From NCBI RefSeq assembly GCF_014653435.1, contig NZ_BNAO01000005.1, positions 92,920 to 156,919 on the forward strand: 64,000 nucleotides of DNA, in the 5' to 3' direction. A model generated the notes under the pieces. That model was not told the DNA's origin. It saw only the letters and a list, made by a program, of their open reading frames with translations, and made no database searches. Positions 1 to 8,065 of this stretch are shown piece by piece (position 1 is the first letter of the stretch; each line of letters opens with the position of its first letter). This DNA is from Alishewanella longhuensis (GTDB taxonomy: Bacteria > Pseudomonadota > Gammaproteobacteria > Enterobacterales > Alteromonadaceae). The translations under genes were made by a program, and so were the position numbers.

Positions 1-1
1 A

Positions 2-76
2 GAACTGATTACGCTAGGTGCAGGCTTTGTCGAGCCAGGGCAACAGGTTAATGTGAAACCAGAGGGCGCAGAATGA
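2..76 (+). CDS. RND efflux periplasmic adaptor, C-terminal end (partial)
   Basis: The window opens inside an open frame that encodes about 24 residues (ending KPEGAE) and stops with TGA at 74-76. Its stop overlaps the ATG of the RND permease in an ATGA arrangement, which indicates translational coupling. In such operons the gene before the pump is normally the membrane fusion protein. The short hydrophilic tail (GAGFVEPGQQVNV) fits the end of the membrane-proximal domain of an HlyD/AcrA-like adaptor. The assignment rests mainly on context because the rest of the gene is outside the window. Confidence 0.6.
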   Translation, partial: ELITLGAGFVEPGQQVNVKPEGAE

Positions 77-3000
77 GAGCCTTGATTGCCGCTGCCATTG
101 CACGCAGCAGGGCGAGTTTAATGTTACTGCTGTTTTTATTTGCTGCAGGTATTAGCGCTTATCTGGTTATTCCCAAAGAAGCAAACCCCGATGTCGCCAT
201 CCCTATGATGTATGTCTCTATGTCACTGGATGGTATCAGCCCGGAAGATGGTGAACGCTTGTTAGTGCGGCCGATGGAACACGAATTGCGCTCGCTGGAA
301 GGCATTAAAAAAATGACCTCAACCGCCAGCGAAGGCCATGCCTCGGTGATGCTGGAGTTTGATGCCGGTTTTAATGCCGATAAAGCCTTGGCCGATGTAC
401 GGGTAAAAGTCGATGCCGCGCGCGCCAAGTTACCTGCCGAAGCGAAAGAGCCCACCGTAAATGAAATTAATGTTGGCCTGTTCCCGGTGTTATCGGTTGG
501 GTTATCCGGTCCGGTTCCCGAGCCGATGCTGGTGGCCATTGCCCGGCAGCTAAAAGAGCAAATTGAAGGTATTCCGGAAGTGCTGGAAGTGGATATTGGC
601 GGCGATCGGGAAGATGTACTGGAAATTATCGTCGACCCACAAGTGCTGCAAAGCTATGGTTTAGATTATCAGCAACTCTTTACCCTGGTATCCAACAATA
701 ATCGGCTGGTTGCTGCGGGCAGCTTAGATACCGGCGCGGGGCGCATGGCGTTAAAAGTACCCGGTATTATTGAAAACCTGAAGGACGTGCTTTCTATTCC
801 GATTAAAGTTAATGGTGATACCGTTATTACCTTTGCCGATGTTGCCACGGTAAACGCCAGTTTTAAAGATCCCTTGGGCTTTGCCCGTATTAATGGCCAA
901 CCGGCATTGGTGCTGGAGATTAAAAAACGCAGCGGTGCCAATATTATCTCCACCATTGAACAAACCAAAGCCTTGCTCGAGCAAGCTTCAGTGCTGTTTC
1001 CGGAAGGTATGCAAATTAACTACATTATGGATCAGTCAAAAGAAGTCGAGAATATGCTCTCTGACTTACTCAATAATGTATTAACTGCGGTGGTCTTAGT
1101 GCTGATCCTGATCTTAGCCACCATGGGTATGCGCTCGGCGATACTCGTTGGGATCACCATACCCGGTGCCTTCTTTGCTGGTATTTTAATGATTTGGATG
1201 ATTGGTTTTACCATGAACATCATCGTGCTGTTTTCATTAATACTGGTGGCAGGTATGTTGGTCGATGGCGCTATTGTGGTCAGTGAGTTAGCCGATCGAA
1301 ACGTGCAGGAAGGACAAGATCAAAAAACCGCTTGGCTAAATGCCGCAGACAGGATGTCCTGGCCCATTATTGCCTCTACCTGCACCACCCTCGCCGTTTT
1401 TGTACCCTTATTGTTTTGGCCCGGCATTGTTGGCCAGTTTATGAAATATCTGCCAGCAACCGTTATTCTCTGTTTGCTGGCTTCCTTACTGATGGCCTTA
1501 GTGTTTTTACCAGTAATGGGCAGTTTGGGTAAACCACGCTCTGAAGCTAGCTGCACGCAACCACATCGTGACGGCCCTAATCGCCTTACGTTGGCTTATC
1601 GCCAGCTACTGCATCGCTTATTACGTCATCCGGGCTTAACCTTAGCCGGGGCGCTTGGCGGTGTGGTGTTGGTCTATTTTGCTTATGGTAAATTCAATCA
1701 CGGATTAGAGTTTTTCCCGTCGGTCGAACCAGAATCTGCGCAGGTTTGGGTGCGGGCTCGCGGCGATCTGTCGGTGTATGAAAAGGATACCGTATTACAG
1801 CAAGTCGAGCAGCGTTTACTGCATTTACCCGAAGTTAAAGCCCTCTACGCCCGCAGTATGGCCGCAGCTAGTGGTGAGTTAACTGCCGACGTCATTGGCA
1901 CCTTGCAATTTCAGTTTATTGACTGGCATCAGCGCCGTCGCGCCAGCGAAATTTTGGATGAGATGCGCCAATTAACCGCCGATATCCCGGGCGTTGTCTT
2001 GGCATTTCGACAACAACAAGAGGGCCCTGCCGCAGGTAAACCCATAGAGCTGCAAATCAGTGCGCAAGATCCGGCCCTTACCGAACAGGCAGTAAATGCC
2101 ATTCTACGGCAGATGAGCAGCATGGACGGCTTTGTCGATATAGAAGATGATCGTAGCTTACCGGGTATTGAATGGCGCTTAGAGGTAGATCGCGCCGCCG
2201 CCGCCCGTTTTGGTGCCGATGTATTAACGGTGGGTAATGCCGTACAACTGGTAAGCAACGGCTTGTTGTTGGCCAAATTTCGGCCAGTGTATGCCAGCGA
2301 TGAAGTGGATATTCGGGTACGCTTTCCCGAGAGCTGGCGCTCGCTCAGTCAGTTAGAACGGCTTACCGTAGAAACATCCCGTGGCCAGGTGCCGCTAACT
2401 AACTTTGTTACCTTACGCCCGGCCGAAAAAACCAGTGTTATTCGCCGTATCGATAGCAACCGTGCGGTTACCATTAAAAGCGACCTGGCCCCCGGTTTCC
2501 AGGTTGCTGAACGTTTAGCGGCATTAAAAAACAGTGGCATTACCCTGCCCGAGGGCGTAATGCTAAAAACTGCCGGGGAAGATGCTGATCAACAAGAGGC
2601 GATGACGTTTTTAGTCAGCGCCTTTGTAATTGCCATCTTTTTAATGCTGATGATTTTGCTGGTGCAGTTTAACAGCTGGTATCAAACGCTACTGATTTTA
2701 TCTGCCATTGTGCTTTCCACAGCAGGTGTTTTATTAGGGCTTTTGATTAACGCCCAACCCTTTGGCATCGTGATGGTCGGCATGGGCATTATTGGTCTGG
2801 CAGGTATCGTAGTAAATAACAATATCGTGTTGATTGATACCTACAATCAGCTAAAAGCGCAGGGGCTAGACAGCATTAACGCCGCGCTGGAAACCGGTAC
2901 CTTACGCTTACGGCCAGTGCTGTTAACCTCCATCACTACAGTGCTGGGCCTAATGCCGATGGTACTGGCGGTTAATGTCAATTTGCTAGAACCCAGCTTG

Positions 3001-3138
3001 GGCTTTGGCGCTCCATCCACCATGTGGTGGACACAATTATCCAGCGCCATCGCCGGTGGTCTTTCTTTTGCCACCTTGCTCACGCTATTTTTAACCCCAG
3101 CACTACTCGTGCTAGGAGACAAAATGCTCAAGCGGTAA
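73..3138 (+). CDS. RND-family efflux permease (inner membrane)
   Basis: This 1021-residue protein is the usual size for an RND (AcrB/MexB superfamily) proton-driven exporter, which works with an adaptor and an outer-membrane channel. There is one N-terminal transmembrane segment, a large periplasmic porter domain (about 35-325), a membrane block (about 330-485), a second periplasmic domain and a final membrane block (about 870-1015). The internal duplication is typical. In TM4 the motif reads GMLVDGAIVV: the first intramembrane aspartate of AcrB is kept (D398) but the second is glycine (G399). GIVVNNNIVLID is the matching C-terminal-half motif. The gene is coupled to the adaptor gene before it. 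The substrate cannot be told from sequence. It is more like the multidrug/lipid-type RND groups than the metal (CusA) type, but this is inference. Confidence 0.9.
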   Translation: MRALIAAAIARSRASLMLLLFLFAAGISAYLVIPKEANPDVAIPMMYVSMSLDGISPEDGERLLVRPMEHELRSLEGIKKMTSTASEGHASVMLEFDAGFNADKALADVRVKVDAARAKLPAEAKEPTVNEINVGLFPVLSVGLSGPVPEPMLVAIARQLKEQIEGIPEVLEVDIGGDREDVLEIIVDPQVLQSYGLDYQQLFTLVSNNNRLVAAGSLDTGAGRMALKVPGIIENLKDVLSIPIKVNGDTVITFADVATVNASFKDPLGFARINGQPALVLEIKKRSGANIISTIEQTKALLEQASVLFPEGMQINYIMDQSKEVENMLSDLLNNVLTAVVLVLILILATMGMRSAILVGITIPGAFFAGILMIWMIGFTMNIIVLFSLILVAGMLVDGAIVVSELADRNVQEGQDQKTAWLNAADRMSWPIIASTCTTLAVFVPLLFWPGIVGQFMKYLPATVILCLLASLLMALVFLPVMGSLGKPRSEASCTQPHRDGPNRLTLAYRQLLHRLLRHPGLTLAGALGGVVLVYFAYGKFNHGLEFFPSVEPESAQVWVRARGDLSVYEKDTVLQQVEQRLLHLPEVKALYARSMAAASGELTADVIGTLQFQFIDWHQRRRASEILDEMRQLTADIPGVVLAFRQQQEGPAAGKPIELQISAQDPALTEQAVNAILRQMSSMDGFVDIEDDRSLPGIEWRLEVDRAAAARFGADVLTVGNAVQLVSNGLLLAKFRPVYASDEVDIRVRFPESWRSLSQLERLTVETSRGQVPLTNFVTLRPAEKTSVIRRIDSNRAVTIKSDLAPGFQVAERLAALKNSGITLPEGVMLKTAGEDADQQEAMTFLVSAFVIAIFLMLMILLVQFNSWYQTLLILSAIVLSTAGVLLGLLINAQPFGIVMVGMGIIGLAGIVVNNNIVLIDTYNQLKAQGLDSINAALETGTLRLRPVLLTSITTVLGLMPMVLAVNVNLLEPSLGFGAPSTMWWTQLSSAIAGGLSFATLLTLFLTPALLVLGDKMLKR

Positions 3139-3168
3139 GCTTTAATTAGCCAGGGCGTGTTGAAAAAC

Positions 3169-3873
3169 TCAGCCCTTCGCAGCACCATACAACTGTTCAG
3201 CTCGCTGAAATAAAATCCAGCTGGTGAGGATATATTTATCCTCAGATCGTGGAATACAGCCCCTGTGGGTATGAGTAAAATAGGCCGGTGCGATCACCAT
3301 ACGCCCTGTTTTAGGTTGGACAACTTTGTTTTGATAATAAAACTCCGTCTGGCCCCCCTCATTTACATCATTCAGATAGAACATGAACAACAATGCGCGG
3401 TGTAACGCCTCATTATGAGGTTGCTCAGGGTAGACTTCAGAATGCCAATAATTATAGTTGCCTTTAGCGACATCGTATTTTTGCATTTGCACGGCACCGA
3501 TGCGAAACAAAGCACGCATGTAATCGGCTACTTTATTGCTGCCTATCTCAGCAAAGTTATCGTGTGTTAAAGCAACCGGCTGGCCGGTTTCGGGATGGCG
3601 AATAGTCAGTGCTATCGGTCCAATCAGGGCAAAATGGTATTGTCGAAAATACTGCTCAGCGCACCTGGCGGTTGCTGCAATGATGGTGGCAAGGTGCGAC
3701 TGAAATGCGGCATGCTCGTTTAAATATAAATCTGTGCTTATCTTTTTGCTGGGATCCACGCCACCACCTGTTCGACCTGGTTGCTTGTGCGCGCTTTTTT
3801 CAAAATCAGCGATCAGCTGCTGGCAAAACACAGGATCTAGCGCATTATCGTAAACCTCAATAAAATCAGTCAT
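3169..3873 (-). CDS. 2OG-Fe(II) oxygenase, prolyl-4-hydroxylase-like
   Basis: This 234-residue soluble protein has the double-stranded beta-helix pattern of the 2-oxoglutarate/Fe(II) oxygenase superfamily. The proximal iron ligands look like H144-x-E146 in NYWHSEVYP, and the distal histidine is H201 or H203 in YFTHTHRG. K213 (or R209) could bind 2-oxoglutarate. FYLNDVNEGGQTEF resembles the conserved strand of P4H-type enzymes. An H-x-E rather than H-x-D triad is less common but known in the superfamily. The gene is convergent with the RND permease (30 bp between stops) and has its own upstream gap, so it is probably monocistronic. The substrate is unknown; protein hydroxylation or small-molecule oxidation are both possible. 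Confidence 0.75.
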   Translation of the reverse strand: MTDFIEVYDNALDPVFCQQLIADFEKSAHKQPGRTGGGVDPSKKISTDLYLNEHAAFQSHLATIIAATARCAEQYFRQYHFALIGPIALTIRHPETGQPVALTHDNFAEIGSNKVADYMRALFRIGAVQMQKYDVAKGNYNYWHSEVYPEQPHNEALHRALLFMFYLNDVNEGGQTEFYYQNKVVQPKTGRMVIAPAYFTHTHRGCIPRSEDKYILTSWILFQRAEQLYGAAKG

Positions 3874-3902
3874 AGCACACTCGTATTTTGTTTACAGAAC
3901 TA

Positions 3903-3921
3903 AGGTCAAAGTCTCTGACCC
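3903..3921. repeat. Short inverted repeat downstream of the FHA operon
   Basis: AGGTCA and TGACCC arms surround a 7-nt loop in the 80-bp gap between the oxygenase start and the FHA-protein stop. There is no T-run, so it is not a convincing intrinsic terminator. The flank GACCCTTTGATTTC resembles the right part of the hairpin at 44651-44703, so the two may belong to one REP-like family. Confidence 0.4.
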
Positions 3922-3953
3922 TTTGATTTCCTCGATACCGCTAATGCAACTGC

Positions 3954-4895
3954 TTACTGATTTACCTGCTGATAAAGCGTCTCAGTCTGTATCAAAAAGG
4001 CTTCAGTACTGGTTGGCGTGGTGATTAAAAAGGCGGCAGGCAACAATTCAGCTTGATACGAGGGTTGTAAAGTGGGCGTAATTGACTGCAGATAAGGTAT
4101 CGACCAATAGCTGCTGGTTAACAACAGGGTAAGTACCAACTGCACTGCTTTACGCTGCACTCCTGCCAACTTAAAACCATACCAAAACAAAGCTGCCAAA
4201 ATCAGGGTTGGAATGATTGCCTGCAACGCAATAAATAGCAAATTATTGCTAAAATTAAAGCCAAGCCAAAGCTGTAACTTCTCCCATAACAACCATAAAA
4301 GTAAAACGCCAAAGGTTAAACTCACTTGCTGCCTAAAGTGCGGTTCATACGAGCGGAAACGAGCTAATAGCGCCAGAAACGCCGGCCAAAGCAGAAAAAG
4401 CATTAAAATAAATGGGATCAGCACCAGTTGTCGATGCCAGCGCTCTGCATTTTCGCCGATAGCCGACAACCAGGTATTATAGGCAAAATCAGCTGAAACC
4501 AGCACTAATAAGGTAATAAGCAATGGTAAGGATGCCAACCAGCTTAAACTTTGCCAGCCAGTGGCTACAGGCAGGGTTGGTGCCACTACCGTATCACTGA
4601 ACAAGATGCGTAATCGTTGCTTACCTAGGGTAAAGGTTTGGCCTTGCGCAGCGATGGGTACCATTTCTACCCGCTGACCCTGACTATTTAGCGTACCATT
4701 GGCAGAGTTAAGATCGCGAAGTAGCCATTGTCCGTGTTCATCACGGCTTAAAATCGCATGCTCGGCACAGCTGTGTGGATCCAGCAGAATCACATCATTA
4801 TCGTAACTACGGCCGATGCGAATATCGCTTTGGCTAAATTTATGGATCCCCGTACTCTGGCCCTGGCTATTTAACAGCTCAATAATTATTGCCAT
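3954..4895 (-). CDS. FHA-domain membrane protein
   Basis: This protein has 313 residues. Residues about 20-105 form a forkhead-associated domain, the phosphothreonine-binding fold, with the hallmark GRS (IRIGRSYDNDV), a central S/H region and NSANGT. It is followed by about five to seven hydrophobic segments (about 117-275) and a short hydrophilic tail. The layout suggests a cytoplasmic FHA sensor joined to an integral membrane module. Its start overlaps the stop of the upstream protease gene by 10 bp, so the two are translationally coupled and probably act together. No Ser/Thr kinase is encoded nearby, so the phosphoprotein partner is unknown. The membrane part is not recognised. Confidence 0.8.
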   Translation of the reverse strand: MAIIIELLNSQGQSTGIHKFSQSDIRIGRSYDNDVILLDPHSCAEHAILSRDEHGQWLLRDLNSANGTLNSQGQRVEMVPIAAQGQTFTLGKQRLRILFSDTVVAPTLPVATGWQSLSWLASLPLLITLLVLVSADFAYNTWLSAIGENAERWHRQLVLIPFILMLFLLWPAFLALLARFRSYEPHFRQQVSLTFGVLLLWLLWEKLQLWLGFNFSNNLLFIALQAIIPTLILAALFWYGFKLAGVQRKAVQLVLTLLLTSSYWSIPYLQSITPTLQPSYQAELLPAAFLITTPTSTEAFLIQTETLYQQVNQ

Positions 4896-6130
4896 ACTAC
4901 CGTCTCCATAAACTTGCGGGTTAAAGCATCAGCGTTTTCTTTACTCACGCCGGAGAGTGAAAAGCGGCTAATAAAACCTTGTTGTTGACGAGACACTGTG
5001 GCTGCTACGTATACCACATCATAAAGCCCGCTATAGGCTTTATAACCCCGCACACAATAAACTACCCGAGTCGCGCGTTCATTTAGCTGCACAACATCAC
5101 TGTGGCAGCTAAATTCTGTGACATCTTTTGCCGTTGCCCGGTTTTCAGAGCGTGAATTTGCTATTTTTTGTGCATAATGATGGTTAAACTTTAACAGGGG
5201 CAAGGCTGAACCATCTAGCCACTCAAACTGCATCTCGATAGAGCCGGTATAAAAATCACGGCTTAAAAAAATCTGTTCTTGTAAGGCACAAGACGCTCTG
5301 GCAGAGCGTAGCTCATTAGCGGTTTGACTGGTGTTAGTATGGCCCCAGCAGGTCATAAATGGCGCAATCGTTTCTGGTACCTGACCACGGCCCAGGGCTT
5401 TCATCAGCCAATCCGATGCTAAAATAGGGGCCAACATGTTTTGTTGGTTTTCGAGCAGTTGCTCGCGTACCAGCTCGGTAAATTCGCTGTTTGCCGGCGC
5501 AGTTTCTGGCGCTACGCCAATTAATGCGGCTACTTGCGCCAATGGCACCACAAAGGCCACCTGATTACCGCGGGTGGCAACGTTGACGCCTACCACATCA
5601 CCGGCAGCGTTAACGCTGGGACCACCACTCATACCCGAGTTCAGCGAGCCGGTAACATGTAATCGTGGATAGAAGCTTTGCTGTTTTAAGCCGTTATAGG
5701 TACCCGGTACAACCACCATACCTAAACCATGTGGATTACCTAAACTAAACACCGCCTCGCCCTGCTCTGGCAGCTTTTCTGCCAGACTAAAAAGCAGCCC
5801 TTTGTGCTCGGGGGCTTTCAGTAACGCCAAATCATTAACCACATCTACCGCAATCACTTGCAAAGGATTAAGCGTTTCGCCCATTTTGGCTATGAGTTGG
5901 TAACTTTCCGGGGTGTCTAAAAAACTGGAGATCACATGATAATTAGTGACCACCAGCTCAGGCGCAACGTAAAAGCCACTACCAAAGGATGACTTATGTT
6001 GGCTTTGTAATTCAACGACTTGCACTTCCATTAAAGCATCTTGGTACTGGCTAAAAACCTGTTGTGCCACATCAGCGCACACAGCTAAAGCCATGAATAG
6101 TAAGCAACAGCAGAAACTCCGTAATAACAT
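4886..6130 (-). CDS. Secreted trypsin-like serine protease (S1 family)
   Basis: This 414-residue protein has an N-terminal signal peptide (about 1-20) and a chymotrypsin-fold protease domain (about 40-210). The catalytic triad is visible: H65 in VTNYHVIS, D100 in VVNDLALL and S168 in NSGMSGGPS. There is no PDZ domain. The C-terminal 200 residues hold several cysteines (about 260-370) and no domain I recognise. ATG is preceded by AGGGAG at a good distance. HtrA-like enzymes act in envelope quality control, but without PDZ this one may instead process a specific target. It sits in an operon with the FHA membrane protein (overlapping) and the HELIH and TonB-C genes upstream. Confidence 0.85.
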   Translation of the reverse strand: MLLRSFCCCLLFMALAVCADVAQQVFSQYQDALMEVQVVELQSQHKSSFGSGFYVAPELVVTNYHVISSFLDTPESYQLIAKMGETLNPLQVIAVDVVNDLALLKAPEHKGLLFSLAEKLPEQGEAVFSLGNPHGLGMVVVPGTYNGLKQQSFYPRLHVTGSLNSGMSGGPSVNAAGDVVGVNVATRGNQVAFVVPLAQVAALIGVAPETAPANSEFTELVREQLLENQQNMLAPILASDWLMKALGRGQVPETIAPFMTCWGHTNTSQTANELRSARASCALQEQIFLSRDFYTGSIEMQFEWLDGSALPLLKFNHHYAQKIANSRSENRATAKDVTEFSCHSDVVQLNERATRVVYCVRGYKAYSGLYDVVYVAATVSRQQQGFISRFSLSGVSKENADALTRKFMETVVWQ

Positions 6131-6202
6131 CCTGACAACTCCCTATATAACAGGACTTTACCTTACCACTAGCGCTTTTAAATACAAAGTCTAATCCACT
6201 AT

Positions 6203-7297
6203 TTATTCTGTACTTGCTGCGTTACGGCGATCCCTGGCCCGCTGTTCAAGCTCACTAAAAAAAGTGACTTGTTTATTAACACAGTCAGATGGCGTCAAAC
6301 GATCCCCTACGCTTGTCGCCAAGCTAAGCTGCAGACTTTGCATCTGCGCAGGAAAATCGACATACAGCCTTGCCAGTATCCTTTCGTATTGATGTTTTGC
6401 TGCTTTAGGTAACCCATTAAATGAGGGTAAAGAAATAGGATTTTTGCTACGCGCCTGTTCAATGATGTGTTTTAGTTCGTCAAAATATTGCGGAACTTTG
6501 TTAGTGGTTGTTGAGCTGAAATAATGACTTAACGCCAAGGAGAAGTCGGTTCTTGATGTAAAGCTTAAATAAGTATGAGAGGCTGATAAATCGCCGTGCT
6601 CAATACCGTAGGCAACATAAGCCATTATTCTGTGCAGGCTAGCCTCTATTGCCGCATTAATAACACCCTGCTTTTTGTATTCCATTTCAGCGTGAATTAA
6701 CTCATGGATCACTAAATGTGATAGCGCATTGCCAGTGTGCCCTTTTGTAACTAAGCGCTGTGCTATCTCCTGTCGCTGTGTCAAAGAAATTTCGTCACGC
6801 GATAACGCTAACAACATAGCGAATTCATTATCAGCACGGATTTGGGAGAGAAGCTCTGCTTTACTGGCGTCGATATAAGGCAGTATATATTGCCCCAACT
6901 CATCCAAAGGCAAATCAGGCAGCCAGGGGTGCGGTAACCGAATTTGTCCTCTGGTTAACGCCCAGTCGTTAAGCTCACGTTGATAATAGGCAAATTCATG
7001 CTGATCCAGGTCAACAGCGGCAATACACCAGTCGTCTTCAAAGCGCATCTTTTGCTGGACGTTAGGGGCCCTAGCTTCTGGAAAACGACTTTCTACATGA
7101 TGTTCACTATTTTGCGCTGAAGCCTCCAAAGCATGGCGAGATAATTGTAGCGGCTCAGGCGATTCAATCGCCAGAGAGGGTATCTCTGGCGAAAGCCTTT
7201 TAGGGCTTAGCGTAGTTCTATAAAAATAGCTACTGAGGAAGAGCACGCCTATTAACAATAACAAGCTTAAGCTGCCGATGATGATACGCAGCCTCAT
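6203..7297 (-). CDS. Membrane-anchored protein of unknown function with HELIH motif
   Basis: I do not recognise this 364-residue family. It starts with one hydrophobic segment (about 5-26) that probably anchors it facing the periplasm. The rest is mainly alpha-helical. Residues 198-202 read HELIH, an HExxH zincin-type signature in a predicted helix, with several acidic residues following. That could mark a metallopeptidase, or could be chance in a helical repeat protein: the surrounding GHxGNALSHL...AEMEYKKQG pattern also looks like TPR/Sel1-type helices. A GGTGAG-type ribosome site precedes the ATG. It lies 20 bp after the TonB-C lipoprotein gene and 72 bp before the protease gene, so a common transcript is likely. 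Confidence 0.65.
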   Translation of the reverse strand: MRLRIIIGSLSLLLLIGVLFLSSYFYRTTLSPKRLSPEIPSLAIESPEPLQLSRHALEASAQNSEHHVESRFPEARAPNVQQKMRFEDDWCIAAVDLDQHEFAYYQRELNDWALTRGQIRLPHPWLPDLPLDELGQYILPYIDASKAELLSQIRADNEFAMLLALSRDEISLTQRQEIAQRLVTKGHTGNALSHLVIHELIHAEMEYKKQGVINAAIEASLHRIMAYVAYGIEHGDLSASHTYLSFTSRTDFSLALSHYFSSTTTNKVPQYFDELKHIIEQARSKNPISLPSFNGLPKAAKHQYERILARLYVDFPAQMQSLQLSLATSVGDRLTPSDCVNKQVTFFSELEQRARDRRNAASTE

Positions 7298-7317
7298 TTT
7301 ATTCTCACCCCAAACGC

Positions 7318-7803
7318 CTAGTTTGGCCTCATAACCCGGTAACCGACGACCGGTAATGCATCGACACCACGACAGCTGGTACGTTTGGCTATTTGCTCTA
7401 GCGCACAGCGCCCTTCTTTATTTTCTAAACAGAATTCAAAGCGCGTTTGCGTTTTAACTGGTGTGGTAATGAGCCCTGCTGGCACACTTTGCCACTGCCA
7501 CTTCTGCAACGCTTGTACCGCTTCTCTGGCAAAATAGCGTGCTGAGGCATCAACAATCTGTACCTCGGAAATTTGATAGTCCGGGGTAATCACATATTCC
7601 AGCGTAGCACAGCCGTCTTTGCCATCACGGGCCCCCTCAATAGGATAGCGAGTTTCAATCCGATCCAAAGATTGATACTGGGCTGTCGCTAATAGCCCCT
7701 CTGTAACAGCAAGCTCAGTGTATTTTGAGGGAATGGCTGTCGATGCTGACTGGCAAGCAGTTAGTGTGAGTAGAGCAGAGAAGAGTGTTAATTTACCTTT
7801 CAT
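7318..7803 (-). CDS. Lipoprotein with TonB C-terminal-like domain
   Basis: This 161-residue protein has a lipoprotein signal with lipobox LTAC and the lipidated cysteine at C17. Residues about 45-130 match the TonB C-terminal fold: YPIEGARDGKDGCATLEYVITPDY, then VQIVDASARYFAREAVQALQKWQW. A transmembrane anchor and Pro-rich linker are absent, so it is not a true energy transducer. It belongs with the small energy-transducer-TonB-like lipoproteins common in Alteromonadales, whose role is unknown. AGGGA precedes the ATG. It is the first gene of a minus-strand operon with the HELIH protein, the protease and the FHA protein. Confidence 0.75.
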   Translation of the reverse strand: MKGKLTLFSALLTLTACQSASTAIPSKYTELAVTEGLLATAQYQSLDRIETRYPIEGARDGKDGCATLEYVITPDYQISEVQIVDASARYFAREAVQALQKWQWQSVPAGLITTPVKTQTRFEFCLENKEGRCALEQIAKRTSCRGVDALPVVGYRVMRPN

Positions 7804-7971
7804 GTGATATCCCTATGTTTTTTTATCATTAAACTTACAACTTCTCATTAGATCACCGTTCAAACCCAAATTCGGTAAAGCCAATAAAGTCATAAGTTTA
7901 CCCCCTAACAGACCAGCACGCAACGCTATATTTACAAAAAACCATTTCGCGTAAAGAAATCTATTTACAAT

Positions 7972-7993
7972 AAAAAACCCGGTTTCCCGGGCT
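7972..7993 (-). terminator. Intrinsic terminator after the bkd operon
   Basis: Read on the minus strand, CCCGG-GAAA-CCGGG is followed by TTTTTTATT, about 70 nt beyond the E2 stop codon. The rest of the 7804-8065 gap holds the promoter region of the 7318-7803 gene and nothing else I can identify. Confidence 0.8.
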
Positions 7994-8065
7994 GTTTAAC
8001 GCAAAGGCTACCGAGCAAATGGCCCTTTGAACGCTCTTTAATCGCTTTAATCGATTGAATTGGAG

